Source: Wolbachia endosymbiont of Ctenocephalides felis wCfeT
GTDB lineage: Bacteria > Pseudomonadota > Alphaproteobacteria > Rickettsiales > Anaplasmataceae
Assembly: GCF_012277295.1 (NCBI RefSeq)
Contig: NZ_CP051156.1
Span: 1,178,001-1,242,000 of the forward strand
Direction: 5' to 3'
Length of the DNA stretch: 64,000 nt
Positions 22,219 to 32,697 of the stretch are shown here, piece by piece. The translations under genes and the position numbers were made by a program. Every line of letters starts with the position of its first letter. Positions within the stretch are counted from its first letter, which is position 1. Under the pieces are notes generated by a model. The model saw only the letters and a list, made by a program, of their open reading frames with translations, was not told where the DNA came from and searched no databases.

Positions 22219-23678
22219 GTATCCATTCAGCCGGGCGGTAAAATAAAGAGTAGACAAGGAATGCTAAAAAGGTAAACTAGAGTGGCTGTGAGGTAATATG
22301 GTTGATCTTTTAGAATTTTGCGAAAGTTTAAGCAGACTATAGAAAAGTTAGAAACAAAAATAGAAGAGCTTAAAGCAGAAAATAAAGCGCTAAGGATCGA
22401 AAACGCTGAGTTAAAAGAAGGCTTGGCTTAAGTTCAAAAAATTCATCTATACCAAGCTCCAAAGAATTATATAAGATGAGGGAAAATAAGCCAAAAAGTG
22501 ACAGGAAAGTAGGAGCACAGGTTGGACATAAAGGCAGTTACCGCCCTAAAATGGAGGCAGATGAGATGGTAAAAATAGAACTGCCCAATACGTGTGAGTG
22601 CGGAGGAGAAATTGCGGTATCAAAAGATCCGTATACTCATCAAAAGGTCGATTTGCCGGAAATCAAGCCGTATGTAGTTGAATATCAACTAGAGCATGGA
22701 CGTTGCAAAAGATGTGGAAAAAGAAAAAGTAGCAAGCTACAAGAAGGAGTAACTGCGGACACATTTGGTCCAAGAGTTAAGTCAGTAATTGCAGCATTAA
22801 GTGGATTTTACAAGAATTCGAAAAAAGAAGTGGCAAATATTATAAAGGACATTTTCAACCTGGATATCAGCGTCGGTAGTGTATCAAATAGTGAGGCTAG
22901 AGTGGCAGAAAAATGCCAAGAAGCATATGAGCAAATTGAGGAAGAGGTAAGCAAGAGCAAAATTTTATATATCGATGAAACTAGCCATTACAACAAAGGT
23001 AAACAGGGCTGGTGCTGGATGTTTGCGAGCAAAATAGGAAGTGTGATCAAATTGACAGAGTCAAGAGGGATGAAAGTCCTGGAAAATAGTAAATTTGGAA
23101 AGAATAACAACCTAGTAGTGACCGACAGATATGCAGCTTACAACTACTTTTCCAGCAAGAAAAGGCAGGTCTGTTGGGCACATTTAGCAAGAGATTTTGA
23201 AAGGTTGTCTCATAGTTGGAATAGCGAAGTGAAAGTTTTGGGGTATTATTTAAGGAATGTTGCTACTGAATTATTTGCATTGAAAAAAGCTCTGTTAAAG
23301 GATGAAATAGACACATTAAGGTTCATAAGAAGAGCAAGAAAATTACGCAAGCGAACGAGATATTACTTAAAGAATATATCAAATTTACCTGAGGCAATTG
23401 GAGCGTCTTGAGTAGCAAAAAATATCATGAAATCGGATCTGATGATGTGGAAATTTTTGGACGATCCAGAAAATATTCCACTGACAAACAACTATGCTGA
23501 GCGACAGATTCGGCATTACGTTGTTTACCGAAAAGTTTCATATTTTACACAATCGAAACGGGGAAATATGTTTCTTGAGAGGATAATTTCATTGTACTTG
23601 ACTTGGAGGCAAAAGAAGTTAAATCCTTTTCAAAACCTACTGGCTATTGCTTCTTAAGCCATACACCTGAATGGATAC
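22219..23678 (+). mobile_element. IS66-type element, copy 3 (1460 bp, defective)
   Basis: Both terminal repeats are present, one base shorter than the others. Flanks AGTCTGGT and AGCATTTT do not match as a duplication. Confidence 0.95.
22318..23657 (+). pseudogene. IS66-type transposase, frameshift and stop
   Basis: One base is missing in the AAAGAAAGGC run near 22420 (it reads AAAGAAGGC), which breaks the frame after about 35 codons. A CGA codon has also become TGA near 23409 (GCGTCTTGAG). HIDETS is changed to YIDETS. Clearly inactive. Confidence 0.93.
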
Positions 23679-23709
23679 AGCATTTTTTGCTTTTATTAAG
23701 CTACCACTT

Positions 23710-24594
23710 TTAAATACCTATACCTTGCAATGTTTTCACGTCAGTTACCTCAAAAGGTTCACAACTCTTTTTTTCTTCAACTTCAGGCTGCTTACAAATA
23801 TGTTTATTAATAGTATTAATAAAATCACCTCTAACTAGCACGTCCTTTATCGGCCAATTTGTTTCTGTTTTAGTACCTAATGAAGAAGCTGCATCTTTCA
23901 TCATAGGGTTATACCAATCAAATTTTTTAGTGAGTATATCCATCCCACGTGGAATTTGTAGTGAGATTATAATATCATTGCTAATTCCGTTTTCTTTCGG
24001 AGAAAAAAGTTCAGTGTATATACTCTTATCATTGTGTTTACTAAAATACTCAGGACAATACATATTGAGATATGTAGAATGAAGCTCTATGCAATCTTTC
24101 TTATCATCTTCTAGAGTGAATGTATATAGGTTATCATTTTTTTTAAGCTCGCGTAATTTAAATTTACTAAGGTCTTGATTAGAATCTCCTTGCTTCGGTT
24201 TGTTAATTTCAAAAGCAAGTGCAAGAGTTTGAGTTGAGCGATCAAATTCAATTTTCTCGTGTAAATCTTGTTGCAGGCTATAGTACTTATTCTCCTCATA
24301 TTCTTTTCTTTTGTTAGCTTTTTGCTCACTTAAATCTTCAACAGCATCAAAGAATTCCTCTCGCTCTTCTAAGGCATCGTGCCAATCTTCTTCTGAATCA
24401 ATATTATTATCTCTACTTTGCTTTTTATCTTCTGCATGATTATCAGTTATTTCCGTTTTGGAAATAACTGCTTCATCATTTAATTTGCTAGATTTATCTT
24501 CATTTGAACCTGAAAAGAAATTCTTTATCTTTAATATTAGACTAGCCCATGTAAATCTAACTTTATTTAATAAATCATTGATAAAATTAATCAT
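23710..24594 (-). CDS. Hypothetical Wolbachia protein
   Basis: It has 294 residues. A hydrophobic or amphipathic N-terminus (residues 1-28) is followed by an acidic low-complexity stretch (SEEDWHDALEEREEFFDAVEDL near 67-90) and then a mixed soluble domain. ATG 24594 follows AGGTAAGAT. No known domain is recognised. It lies opposite to valS and ends near an IS66 copy. Confidence 0.6.
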   Translation of the reverse strand: MINFINDLLNKVRFTWASLILKIKNFFSGSNEDKSSKLNDEAVISKTEITDNHAEDKKQSRDNNIDSEEDWHDALEEREEFFDAVEDLSEQKANKRKEYEENKYYSLQQDLHEKIEFDRSTQTLALAFEINKPKQGDSNQDLSKFKLRELKKNDNLYTFTLEDDKKDCIELHSTYLNMYCPEYFSKHNDKSIYTELFSPKENGISNDIIISLQIPRGMDILTKKFDWYNPMMKDAASSLGTKTETNWPIKDVLVRGDFINTINKHICKQPEVEEKKSCEPFEVTDVKTLQGIGI

Positions 24595-24715
24595 ATCTTA
24601 CCTTTCTTTAGCTTTCTATTAATTTTATTGAAAGATATTAAATATGTCAATAAATTTATATTAAAATTGCCATATTTGCTTAATTGTGCTAACTTTGCTT
24701 TAAGAATAGTTATAA

Positions 24716-27208
24716 ATGTCAATGTTAGCAGATAGGTACAACTTTGAAGAAGTAGAGGATAAATACAACACACTGTGGGAAAATAGTAAAGTTTATAAGT
24801 GGAATGGTACAAATACTTTTACTATAGACACACCCCCACCTACCATATCAGGAAAGCTACATATTGGCCATATATTCAGCTATTGCCACACAGATTTTAT
24901 CGCAAGATTTCAACGCATGTTGGGCAAGGATGTTTTTTACCCAATTGGATTTGACTGCAACGGACTTCCAACTGAAAGATTAGTTGAGCAGACCTATAAA
25001 ACTCGCGCAAAGGAAGTTGGCAGAGAGAAATTTATAGAGATGTGTCATGAAGTAATTAATAAATCAAAGCAAGAATTTAAGGAATTGTTTAAGTCAGTTG
25101 GCATTAGTTATGACTGGGATTTGGAGTATCATACGATCAGTAAAGAAACTGTGGCACTTTCTCAAATGTCGTTTATTGATCTTTATAACAAAGGATATGC
25201 ATACAGAAAAATGCAGCCAATTCTCTGGGACCCAGTTGATAAAACCGCAATCGCACAAGCGGAAATTGAAGATAAGGTTTTTGAATCATCTTTAAATACG
25301 ATAACTTTTTTAAGTGAAGAAAATGAGCAAATAAACATTGCAACCACGCGACCTGAATTACTTCCTGCATGTGTTGCAGTCTTTTGCCATCCAGAAGATG
25401 AGCGTTATACCCATCTGGTTGGAAAAATGGCTATAGTGCCGATCACAGAAGCAAAAGTGCCAATAATAGCTGATGATAAGGTAAAAGTGGACAAAGGCAC
25501 TGGGCTGGTGATGTGCTGCACGTTTGGTGATGAGTTTGATATATATTGGCAGCAGAAACATAACCTACCAATGAGGATTATTATTGACCAGGATGGGAGG
25601 ATAGATCTAGGTTCGGCACTTGACAATAATGGATCCCAGTGTCGTAGCACTGGGATGACAAAGGATGTGTTAAGTGAAATAAACGGACTAAAGGTAAAAG
25701 AAGCAAGAAAGAGAATAATTGAGATTTTAACAGAAAGAGGATTGCTTATAGAAAGCACTCACATTTCTCATTCTGTTAAATGCGCGGAAAGATCTGGTGC
25801 ACCACTTGAAATATTGCCTACTTATCAATGGTTTATCAACACACTAGATAAGAAAGTTCAAATGTTGGATAAAGTTAAAGAATGTAATTGGCATCCAAGC
25901 ACTATGCGTAAGCGTATGGAAGTGTGGATAGAGGGATTAAATTGGGATTGGTGCATTTCAAGGCAGCGCTACTTTGGCGTGCCGTTTCCGGCTTGGTATT
26001 CAAAACGTAAAGGTGAAGAGGGTAGAATCATCCTGGCTGAAGTAAATGATCTCCCGATAGATCCACTGAAAGACTTGCCAAAAGGGTACAGCAAAGATGA
26101 AGTTGTTCCAGACCAGGATGTGATGGATACTTGGGCTACAAGTGCAATAACTCCTCAATTAAATGCATTAGCAGTAAATGATGAATTTGGCTTGCCAGGC
26201 AACCGTTACGATAAGATATTTCCTGCAGATTTGCGCAGCCAAAGTCATGAAATAATTAGAACTTGGGCTTTTTATACGATCTTAAAAGCACATTACCATG
26301 CAGATTCTTTACCATGGAAAAATATTATGATCAGTGGTTGGTGCTTAGCTGATGATAAAAAAAAGATGAGTAAATCAAAAGGTAACATCATCACTCCACA
26401 CTCGATACTTGATATGTATGGAGCTGATGTAGTGCGTTATTGGGCAGCAAATTCAAGGCTTGGAGTTGATACGGTTTATTCTGAAAATGTGTTTAAAATC
26501 GGCAAGCGCTTAGTAACAAAACTTTGGAATGCTAGTAAGTTCGTTTCTACATTTATGGAAAAACATCAAGCGCTAAGCATAGATTCTATCTGTGAAACTA
26601 TGGATAAGTGGATATTATCTAAACTATCTAAAGTTGTAGAAAAAGCAACAATCAGCTTATTACAGTTTGAATATAGCGAAGCTTTAAGCGCTATAGAGGA
26701 TTTCTTCTGGAAGGATTTTTGTGACAATTATTTAGAATTAGTAAAAAAACGTGCATATGGCGATACGGTGAGTAAAGAAGCAAATTTAAGTGCTAAACAA
26801 AGTTTATCATATACATTAAATGTTATTTTACGGCTATTTGCACCTTTCTTGCCTTACATTGCAGAGGAAATATATTGCCAATTGTATAGTGAAAATTCTG
26901 TGCATAATCAAAGCAATTGGCCAAAACAGGAAGAACTTATCTACGAGAAACAATCGGAAGAAATGGGAGATGATTGCATACAAGTATTGAATTTAGTAAG
27001 GAAAATAAAGGCAGATAATAATGTTTCTGTTAAGCATTTAATAAAAAGGTTAGCAATAAAAGCAAATGTTCAAGAGGGTAAATTGGATAAATCTGTACAG
27101 AGTGACTTACAGACTGTTTGCAATGCTGAAGTGATAGAATGGAATGAAAACGCGCAGCCAGAACTCAAAACAGAAAATGGAAAATTCGCCGTAGGGGCAG
27201 AGTTGTAG
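24716..27208 (+). CDS. valS: Valyl-tRNA synthetase with a repeat-derived insertion
   Basis: Charges tRNA-Val. Class I marks are PPTISGKLHIGH (HIGH motif, residues 38-49) and KKMSKSKGN (KMSKS, near 555). The editing domain includes TTRPELLPACVAVF, and WCISRQRYFGVPFP and the anticodon-binding part follow. It has 830 residues. Near residues 302-317 a palindrome adds about 17 residues (NNGSQCRSTGM) in frame in the editing domain. ATG 24716 fits the conserved N-terminus. Confidence 0.97.
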   Translation: MSMLADRYNFEEVEDKYNTLWENSKVYKWNGTNTFTIDTPPPTISGKLHIGHIFSYCHTDFIARFQRMLGKDVFYPIGFDCNGLPTERLVEQTYKTRAKEVGREKFIEMCHEVINKSKQEFKELFKSVGISYDWDLEYHTISKETVALSQMSFIDLYNKGYAYRKMQPILWDPVDKTAIAQAEIEDKVFESSLNTITFLSEENEQINIATTRPELLPACVAVFCHPEDERYTHLVGKMAIVPITEAKVPIIADDKVKVDKGTGLVMCCTFGDEFDIYWQQKHNLPMRIIIDQDGRIDLGSALDNNGSQCRSTGMTKDVLSEINGLKVKEARKRIIEILTERGLLIESTHISHSVKCAERSGAPLEILPTYQWFINTLDKKVQMLDKVKECNWHPSTMRKRMEVWIEGLNWDWCISRQRYFGVPFPAWYSKRKGEEGRIILAEVNDLPIDPLKDLPKGYSKDEVVPDQDVMDTWATSAITPQLNALAVNDEFGLPGNRYDKIFPADLRSQSHEIIRTWAFYTILKAHYHADSLPWKNIMISGWCLADDKKKMSKSKGNIITPHSILDMYGADVVRYWAANSRLGVDTVYSENVFKIGKRLVTKLWNASKFVSTFMEKHQALSIDSICETMDKWILSKLSKVVEKATISLLQFEYSEALSAIEDFFWKDFCDNYLELVKKRAYGDTVSKEANLSAKQSLSYTLNVILRLFAPFLPYIAEEIYCQLYSENSVHNQSNWPKQEELIYEKQSEEMGDDCIQVLNLVRKIKADNNVSVKHLIKRLAIKANVQEGKLDKSVQSDLQTVCNAEVIEWNENAQPELKTENGKFAVGAEL
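25633..25656. repeat. Palindromic element inside valS
   Basis: ATCCCAGTG, TCGTAG, CACTGGGAT: a perfect 9-base hairpin in coding sequence, the same family as the two copies in murD. It is translated as part of the editing domain. Confidence 0.85.
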
Positions 27209-27318
27209 TAAATACTCTATTTAAAAATCAATAGGTTTTTTAGTATACTAAAATTAGCTTGACTCAATAAATTACATATATAATATAATAACAAAGTTTC
27301 ATTTGTGAGGAAGTAATA

Positions 27319-27870
27319 ATGAGCAGTTTGCTTAACAAAAATAATACCCTTTCCCTTTATATTATAGCTGGCTCTTTTGCTGCTCTTACGTTACTTACGC
27401 TTATTGTAGCCCCTTATGCTAGTTTCATATCTCCACTTCTAGCTTTAAGTATATCTACTGCTGCCATTCCTTTGGCTATACTTTCTGTTCTGGTAATTGT
27501 GTTTTCATATAAGGTGATGAACGATCGCGTTAAAGTAGAAAAGCTGACTGAAGAAAATAAAAATTTATTTAGGCATATACAGCAATTGACTCAGGAAAAA
27601 GAACAATTACAAGCAGATAATCTTGCACTGCATCAAGCAGGATTAGTATGTGATTACCTCCTCAGTAACTATGATTTACGGCGTGTAGGTACAAGAGAAC
27701 CTTTATCAATGATATATGCAGGTTCGGAATATGGTGAAGCCTCAAGTAATGATGTGAGCACAGATGAGGATGAAGAAGTTGAAGTAAATAATTCACCTCA
27801 AAGGGTAGAAGCAGAGCTCACGTTAGAGCCGTTCTTCAATCATAGAACAACAGCTCAAATAGTTCGGTAA
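27319..27870 (+). CDS. Hypothetical two-helix membrane protein with coiled coil
   Basis: It has 183 residues: two membrane segments at about 12-33 and 36-62, a coiled coil at about 72-108 (VEKLTEENKNLFRHIQQLTQEKEQLQ), and an acidic C-terminus. GTGAGGAAGTAATA precedes ATG 27319. Proteins of this general form are common and unassigned in Wolbachia. Confidence 0.65.
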   Translation: MSSLLNKNNTLSLYIIAGSFAALTLLTLIVAPYASFISPLLALSISTAAIPLAILSVLVIVFSYKVMNDRVKVEKLTEENKNLFRHIQQLTQEKEQLQADNLALHQAGLVCDYLLSNYDLRRVGTREPLSMIYAGSEYGEASSNDVSTDEDEEVEVNNSPQRVEAELTLEPFFNHRTTAQIVR

Positions 27871-27883
27871 CATACTACATCTC

Positions 27884-29344
27884 GTATCCATTCAGGTGTA
27901 TGGCTTAAGAAGCAATAGCCAGTAGGTTTTGAAAAGGATTTAACTTCTTTTGCCTCCAAGTCAAGTACAATGAAATTATCCTCTCAAGAAACATATTTCC
28001 CCGTTTCGATTGTGTAAAATATGAAACTTTTCGGTAAACAACGTAATGCCGAATCTGTTGCTCAGCATAGTTGTTTGTCAGTGGAATATTTTCTGGATCG
28101 TCCAAAAATTTCCACATCATCAGATCCGATTTCATGATATTTTTTGCTACTCGAGACGCTCCAATTGCCTCGGGTAAATTTGATATATTCTTTAAGTAAT
28201 ATCTCGTTCGCTTGCATAATTTTCTTGCTCTTCTTATGAACCTTAATGTGTCTATTTCATCCTTTAACAGAGCTTTTTTCAATGCAAATAATTCAGTAGC
28301 AACATTCCTTAAATAATACCCCAAAACTTTCACTTCGCTATTCCAACTATGAGACAACCTTTCAAAATCTCTTGCTAAATGTGCCCAACAGACCTGCCTT
28401 TTCTTGCTGGAAAAGTAGTTGTAAGCTGCATATCTGTCGGTCACTACTAGGTTGTTATTCTTTCCAAATTTACTATTTTCCAGGACTTTCATCCCTCTTG
28501 ACTCTGTCAATTTGATCACACTTCCTATTTTGCTCGCAAACATCCAGCACCAGCCCTGTTTACCTTTGTTGTAATGGCTAGTTTCATCGATATGTAAAAT
28601 TTTGCTCTTGCTTACCTCTTCCTCAATTTGCTCATATGCTTCTTGGCATTTTTCTGCCACTCTAGCCTCGCTATTTGATACACTACCGACGCTGATATCC
28701 AGGTTGAAAATGTCCTTTATAATATTTGCCACTTCTTTTTTCGAATTCTTGTAAAATCCACTTAATGCTGTAATTACTGACTTAACTCTTGGACCAAATG
28801 TGTCCGCAGTTACTCCTTCTTGTAGCTTGCTACTTTTTCTTTTTCCACATCTTTTGCAACGTCCATGCTCTAGTTGATATTCAACTACATACGGCTTGAT
28901 TTCCGGCAAATCGACCTTTTGATGAGTATACGGATCTTTTGATACCGCAATTTCTCCTCCGCACTCACACGTATTGGGCAGTTCTATTTTTACCATCTCA
29001 TCTGCCTCCATTTTAGGGCGGTAACTGCCTTTATGTCCAACCTGTGCTCCTACTTTCCTGTCACTTTTTGGCTTATTTTCCCTCATCTTATATAATTCTT
29101 TGGAGCTTGGTATAGATGAATTTTTTGAACTTAAGCCAAGCCTTTCTTTTAACTCAGCGTTTTCGATCCTTAGCGCTTTATTTTCTGCTTTAAGCTCTTC
29201 TATTTTTGTTTCTAACTTTTCTATAGTCTGCTTAAACTTTCGCAAAATTCTAAAAGATCAACCATATTACCTCACAGCCACTCTAGTTTACCTTTTTAGC
29301 ATTCCTTGTCTACTCTTTATTTTACCGCCCGGCTGAATGGATAC
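27884..29344 (-). mobile_element. IS66-type element, copy 4 (1461 bp)
   Basis: Full-length, minus orientation. The flanks (CTACATCTC and GTCAGTGCA) do not match. Confidence 0.96.
27905..29245 (-). CDS. IS66-type transposase
   Basis: Open over 446 residues. It differs from the others by VITALSG, ARKLCKRT (Arg to Cys) and NYAEQQIR, the last shared with copy 1. The catalytic Asp motifs are intact. The effect of AEQQ in place of AERQ next to the catalytic Glu is unknown. Confidence 0.92.
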   Translation of the reverse strand: MRKFKQTIEKLETKIEELKAENKALRIENAELKERLGLSSKNSSIPSSKELYKMRENKPKSDRKVGAQVGHKGSYRPKMEADEMVKIELPNTCECGGEIAVSKDPYTHQKVDLPEIKPYVVEYQLEHGRCKRCGKRKSSKLQEGVTADTFGPRVKSVITALSGFYKNSKKEVANIIKDIFNLDISVGSVSNSEARVAEKCQEAYEQIEEEVSKSKILHIDETSHYNKGKQGWCWMFASKIGSVIKLTESRGMKVLENSKFGKNNNLVVTDRYAAYNYFSSKKRQVCWAHLARDFERLSHSWNSEVKVLGYYLRNVATELFALKKALLKDEIDTLRFIRRARKLCKRTRYYLKNISNLPEAIGASRVAKNIMKSDLMMWKFLDDPENIPLTNNYAEQQIRHYVVYRKVSYFTQSKRGNMFLERIISLYLTWRQKKLNPFQNLLAIAS

Positions 29345-29419
29345 GTCAGTGCACGGATATAGGGATTCAACAACTATAATGGAATAAAAGGAAGAATTTA
29401 CAGCTAAAGTTTTACGCAT

Positions 29420-30850
29420 CTAAAAAATAAAAATTTTAATAACTAAGATTATAATTATAGACCATAACAAAAGATAAATTTTCCCATTTTGCTTGCTCTT
29501 TACTCTGGTATTTTCCAATTTTTGATCAGCAATTAAGTTTAACTTTTCTATCAAATCGAACATCCCCTTTATTGTTTTTATAGGATAGGAATTTTTAATC
29601 TTTTCTTTATATCCTATTTTACCTTCATGTTGGCTGTTTATCCATGCTTCAACTACTTTCCATATATTAATTTCCGGGTAAACTTTTCGACAAGTTCCCT
29701 CAAGAAGAATCATAGTTTTTTGCAGTAACAATAACTGTGTTTGAACTTTCATATCAAAATCTCCAGTTATTTTTAACAATTGAGTAAGTAAGTTAGCAAA
29801 TGAGATTTTCTGTACAGGTTGCCCGATAATAGGCTCACCTATTGCCCTACAAGCTGTAACAAAATTTTTGTGCTCTGATGAAACATACCCAGCTTTAAAA
29901 TGTATTTTCGCAACGTGATCATAATCGCGGTTTAAAAATCCTTTAAGTATCTCTATAACATAATAACATGTCTCACGGTCTATTCGACCCATAATACCGC
30001 AGTCAAGGGCAATAACATTACCATTATTATCAACCATTAAATTTCCAGGGTGAATATCAGCGTGAAAGAAACAGTCCCTGTATACTTGATTGCAAAATGA
30101 TTCTATAAGATTTATAGCTATTTGCTTGTGATTGTTTAATTTGTCAACTTCATAGATCGGTGTTGCTTCTATCCATTCCAACGTTAAAACCCTTTTTGAA
30201 GTTCTACTCCAATTTACTTCTGGCACGTAGAAACCTATGTCATTTTTTGTGTTTTCCTTTAACTCTGAGAAATGAGCAGCTTCAAAGCGCAAATCTAATT
30301 CTAATTTGCAAATTTCGGCAAAAGTCTTTACCAATTCAATCGGTTTGAGCCGCCTTGATTGTTCGCTGTGTTTTTCTGCAAGCTCTGCAAGCCAATAAAG
30401 CATTTTTATATCTCTGAAAAATATTTTTTCAATATTTGGCCTTAAAATTTTTACTGCTACTTCCTTTCCTTCAATTGTGGTTGCTCTATGCACCTGCGAA
30501 ATCGATGCTGCTGCAATTGGCTCTTCAGAAAAGCTTGAAAAAATGTCACTTAATTTACAATTAAACTCGCTTTCTATAGTTTTAACTGCTATCTTATGTG
30601 AAAAAGAGGGCAGTCTATCACATATTAACAATAAGTTGTTTGTTATGTCCTCGCTTAAAAGATCAGTACGTGATGCAATAGACTGCCCAAATTTAATAAA
30701 TACTGGACCTAATTTCTCAAGGGCGCACTTTAGCTTCCGTCCACATATTCTATTTATAGACTTTTTTGATGGCGGTAACAAGTGCGGTAATATATTATAA
30801 CGAGTAAGTACTGCAATCACGCGTAGTAGGCGTAGGACATTCTGAATCAT
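29420..30850 (-). CDS. ubiB: UbiB/ABC1-family protein for ubiquinone synthesis
   Basis: Atypical kinase/ATPase needed for ubiquinone synthesis at the inner membrane. Of 476 residues, the Ala-rich nucleotide loop AAASISQVHRA, VAVKILRP, FHADIHPGNLMVD and ALDCGIMGRI are all present. A single membrane segment lies at the C-terminus (about 458-475). It overlaps the znuC stop by four bases. With coq9 it is the second ubiquinone gene here. Confidence 0.94.
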   Translation of the reverse strand: MIQNVLRLLRVIAVLTRYNILPHLLPPSKKSINRICGRKLKCALEKLGPVFIKFGQSIASRTDLLSEDITNNLLLICDRLPSFSHKIAVKTIESEFNCKLSDIFSSFSEEPIAAASISQVHRATTIEGKEVAVKILRPNIEKIFFRDIKMLYWLAELAEKHSEQSRRLKPIELVKTFAEICKLELDLRFEAAHFSELKENTKNDIGFYVPEVNWSRTSKRVLTLEWIEATPIYEVDKLNNHKQIAINLIESFCNQVYRDCFFHADIHPGNLMVDNNGNVIALDCGIMGRIDRETCYYVIEILKGFLNRDYDHVAKIHFKAGYVSSEHKNFVTACRAIGEPIIGQPVQKISFANLLTQLLKITGDFDMKVQTQLLLLQKTMILLEGTCRKVYPEINIWKVVEAWINSQHEGKIGYKEKIKNSYPIKTIKGMFDLIEKLNLIADQKLENTRVKSKQNGKIYLLLWSIIIILVIKIFIF

Positions 30851-31587
30851 TTCATTTTATAACTACTAAATATTTCACTTAGAGTTTTATTTTTTAAAAT
30901 CTCATCAGGCTTACCTTGGCAATAGACAGTATTATTTATACAAACTATATAATCCGAGCACGGCACAACAGAGCTAAGATCGTGAGATGTCATCAGAATC
31001 GACACTGATCGTTTTTTTGCTATTTCAGCTATGATATTATAGAACTTGGTCCTTGCGTTAATATCCATCGCACTTACTGGCTCATCAAGAATGATCAGAT
31101 CAGGTTCCGCAATCAAACAACGCGCAAGCAGTAATAACTGTGTTTGTCCAGCCGAAATCTCCAATACTTGATTTTTCAAAATATTGCCAATACCAACTAA
31201 TTCAATCACCTCCTGAATAATAGACTGATCTTTTTTCAGCTCTTTTGAAAAGCTATTGAGAAGGAAGTATTCAACTGTTATTGGTATCAAATTGCTGATG
31301 CTAAAATTTTGTGGCATATAGCTAATTTTTATATTGTCAGCAAATTTAACACTACCAGTATATTTTTTATTTATGCCAGCAATTGCCTTTACTATGGAAG
31401 TTTTTCCTCCTCCATTTGGACCAAGTATTGTAACCACATCCCCTTTTTCTACTGATATATTTATGTCATCAAGAACTTTTTTGTTGTCGTATGAAAGGGC
31501 GAAATTTTCTATGTTTAGGATACAATTATTGACATTATTTAATTTTTTGATAAAGTTTAATTTTTTCTCAACGTTTGTATGAGACAT
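30847..31587 (-). CDS. znuC: Zinc/manganese ABC transporter ATP-binding protein
   Basis: It has 246 residues: Walker A GPNGGGKTS near 55-63, Q-loop YMPQ, signature SAGQTQLLLLARCL, Walker B DLIILDEPVSAMD and switch HDL. It is closest to ZnuC/MntB-type importers. Its start codon overlaps that of divergent znuA by nine bases, so there is no intergenic space. Confidence 0.88.
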   Translation of the reverse strand: MSHTNVEKKLNFIKKLNNVNNCILNIENFALSYDNKKVLDDINISVEKGDVVTILGPNGGGKTSIVKAIAGINKKYTGSVKFADNIKISYMPQNFSISNLIPITVEYFLLNSFSKELKKDQSIIQEVIELVGIGNILKNQVLEISAGQTQLLLLARCLIAEPDLIILDEPVSAMDINARTKFYNIIAEIAKKRSVSILMTSHDLSSVVPCSDYIVCINNTVYCQGKPDEILKNKTLSEIFSSYKMK

Positions 31588-32472
31588 TTACTGGCTTTTC
31601 TTTTATTAATTGCTTTTACACTATACTATAATAACGCTTTTTCATCTAGTTTAAAAGTTGTTGCTACAATCAAGCCTATTCATTCACTTGTAGCTTCTGT
31701 GACAGATGGGATCTTAGAACCAGATTTGTTAGACTACACAACGTCTGAACATGATTATATATTAAAGCCCTCTGATGCAAGTAGTCTGGAGCTCAGTGAT
31801 GTGGTATTTTATGTCGATGATAACTTAGAGACATTTGTAAAAACTTTTTCTAAGGATAATAAGAGGTTAGTGCAATTATCAAAAACTATTGACCTACTGC
31901 CTACTCGACCACATTCATTTTCCAAAAAGGTTGCCAATGTTCACGGTAAAAAAGATTTGCATATTTGGCTAAGTCCTGAAAATGCAAAAAGCATGATACT
32001 TTTGATAAGTAAAACTTTGTCTGATTTGGATCAGGAAAATTCTTATCGATATAATGCTAATGCAGTAAAAGCAGTAGAAAAAATAGACCAAGAAGTAAAG
32101 AAAATTGCGCAAGATCTAAATAACTTTAGAAATCAAAAATATATAGTAACTCACGATGCTTATCAGTATTTTGAAAAATATTTTGGTTTAAACAGTCCAA
32201 GTGTAATACTTTCCATAGAAGAAGATTCATATCTTGGAATGAGAACCTTAATGGAGTTGAGAAAGGTAATGAAGAAAGAAAATATTAAGTGTATACTTTC
32301 TCACTCGCGAGAAGACAGTATAAAACCTCAAATCCTTTCTAGTGACACAAGAACAACAATTCTTGATCCTATTGGTGCAGAAATAGAATCTGGAGAAAGC
32401 GCCTACTTAGCTATAATGAATGACATTGCACAAGGTTTTAAGTCCTGTTTTGCTGCTCCAACACGAGACTAA
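31579..32472 (+). CDS. znuA: Periplasmic zinc-binding protein (ZnuA-like)
   Basis: It has 297 residues with a signal peptide at 1-23 (MRHLLAFLLLIAFTLYYNNA). LKVVATIKPIHSLVASVTDG, the ligand-site SEHDYILKPSDA, HIWLSPENA, VTHDAYQYFEKYFGL and LDPIGAEIESGE match cluster 9 metal-binding proteins. It works with ZnuC; the membrane permease is not in the window. Confidence 0.88.
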   Translation: MRHLLAFLLLIAFTLYYNNAFSSSLKVVATIKPIHSLVASVTDGILEPDLLDYTTSEHDYILKPSDASSLELSDVVFYVDDNLETFVKTFSKDNKRLVQLSKTIDLLPTRPHSFSKKVANVHGKKDLHIWLSPENAKSMILLISKTLSDLDQENSYRYNANAVKAVEKIDQEVKKIAQDLNNFRNQKYIVTHDAYQYFEKYFGLNSPSVILSIEEDSYLGMRTLMELRKVMKKENIKCILSHSREDSIKPQILSSDTRTTILDPIGAEIESGESAYLAIMNDIAQGFKSCFAAPTRD

Positions 32473-32697
32473 GTACAAAATCTAGATAATGCCAAAAACG
32501 TACATTTTTATCTGTTGACGCACAGTTTCTTACTATATTAAATATTAATATTAAATAATTAATAATATTAATAAATGATTAGGAGTAAGTTATGCCAAAA
32601 AAATTGAAATCATTCGATGAAGTTGAAGAACGTCAGGGAATATGCAAAAATAAGATCGCAGAACTACAATTAAAACTAGAATCACGCACCCCCCTAA

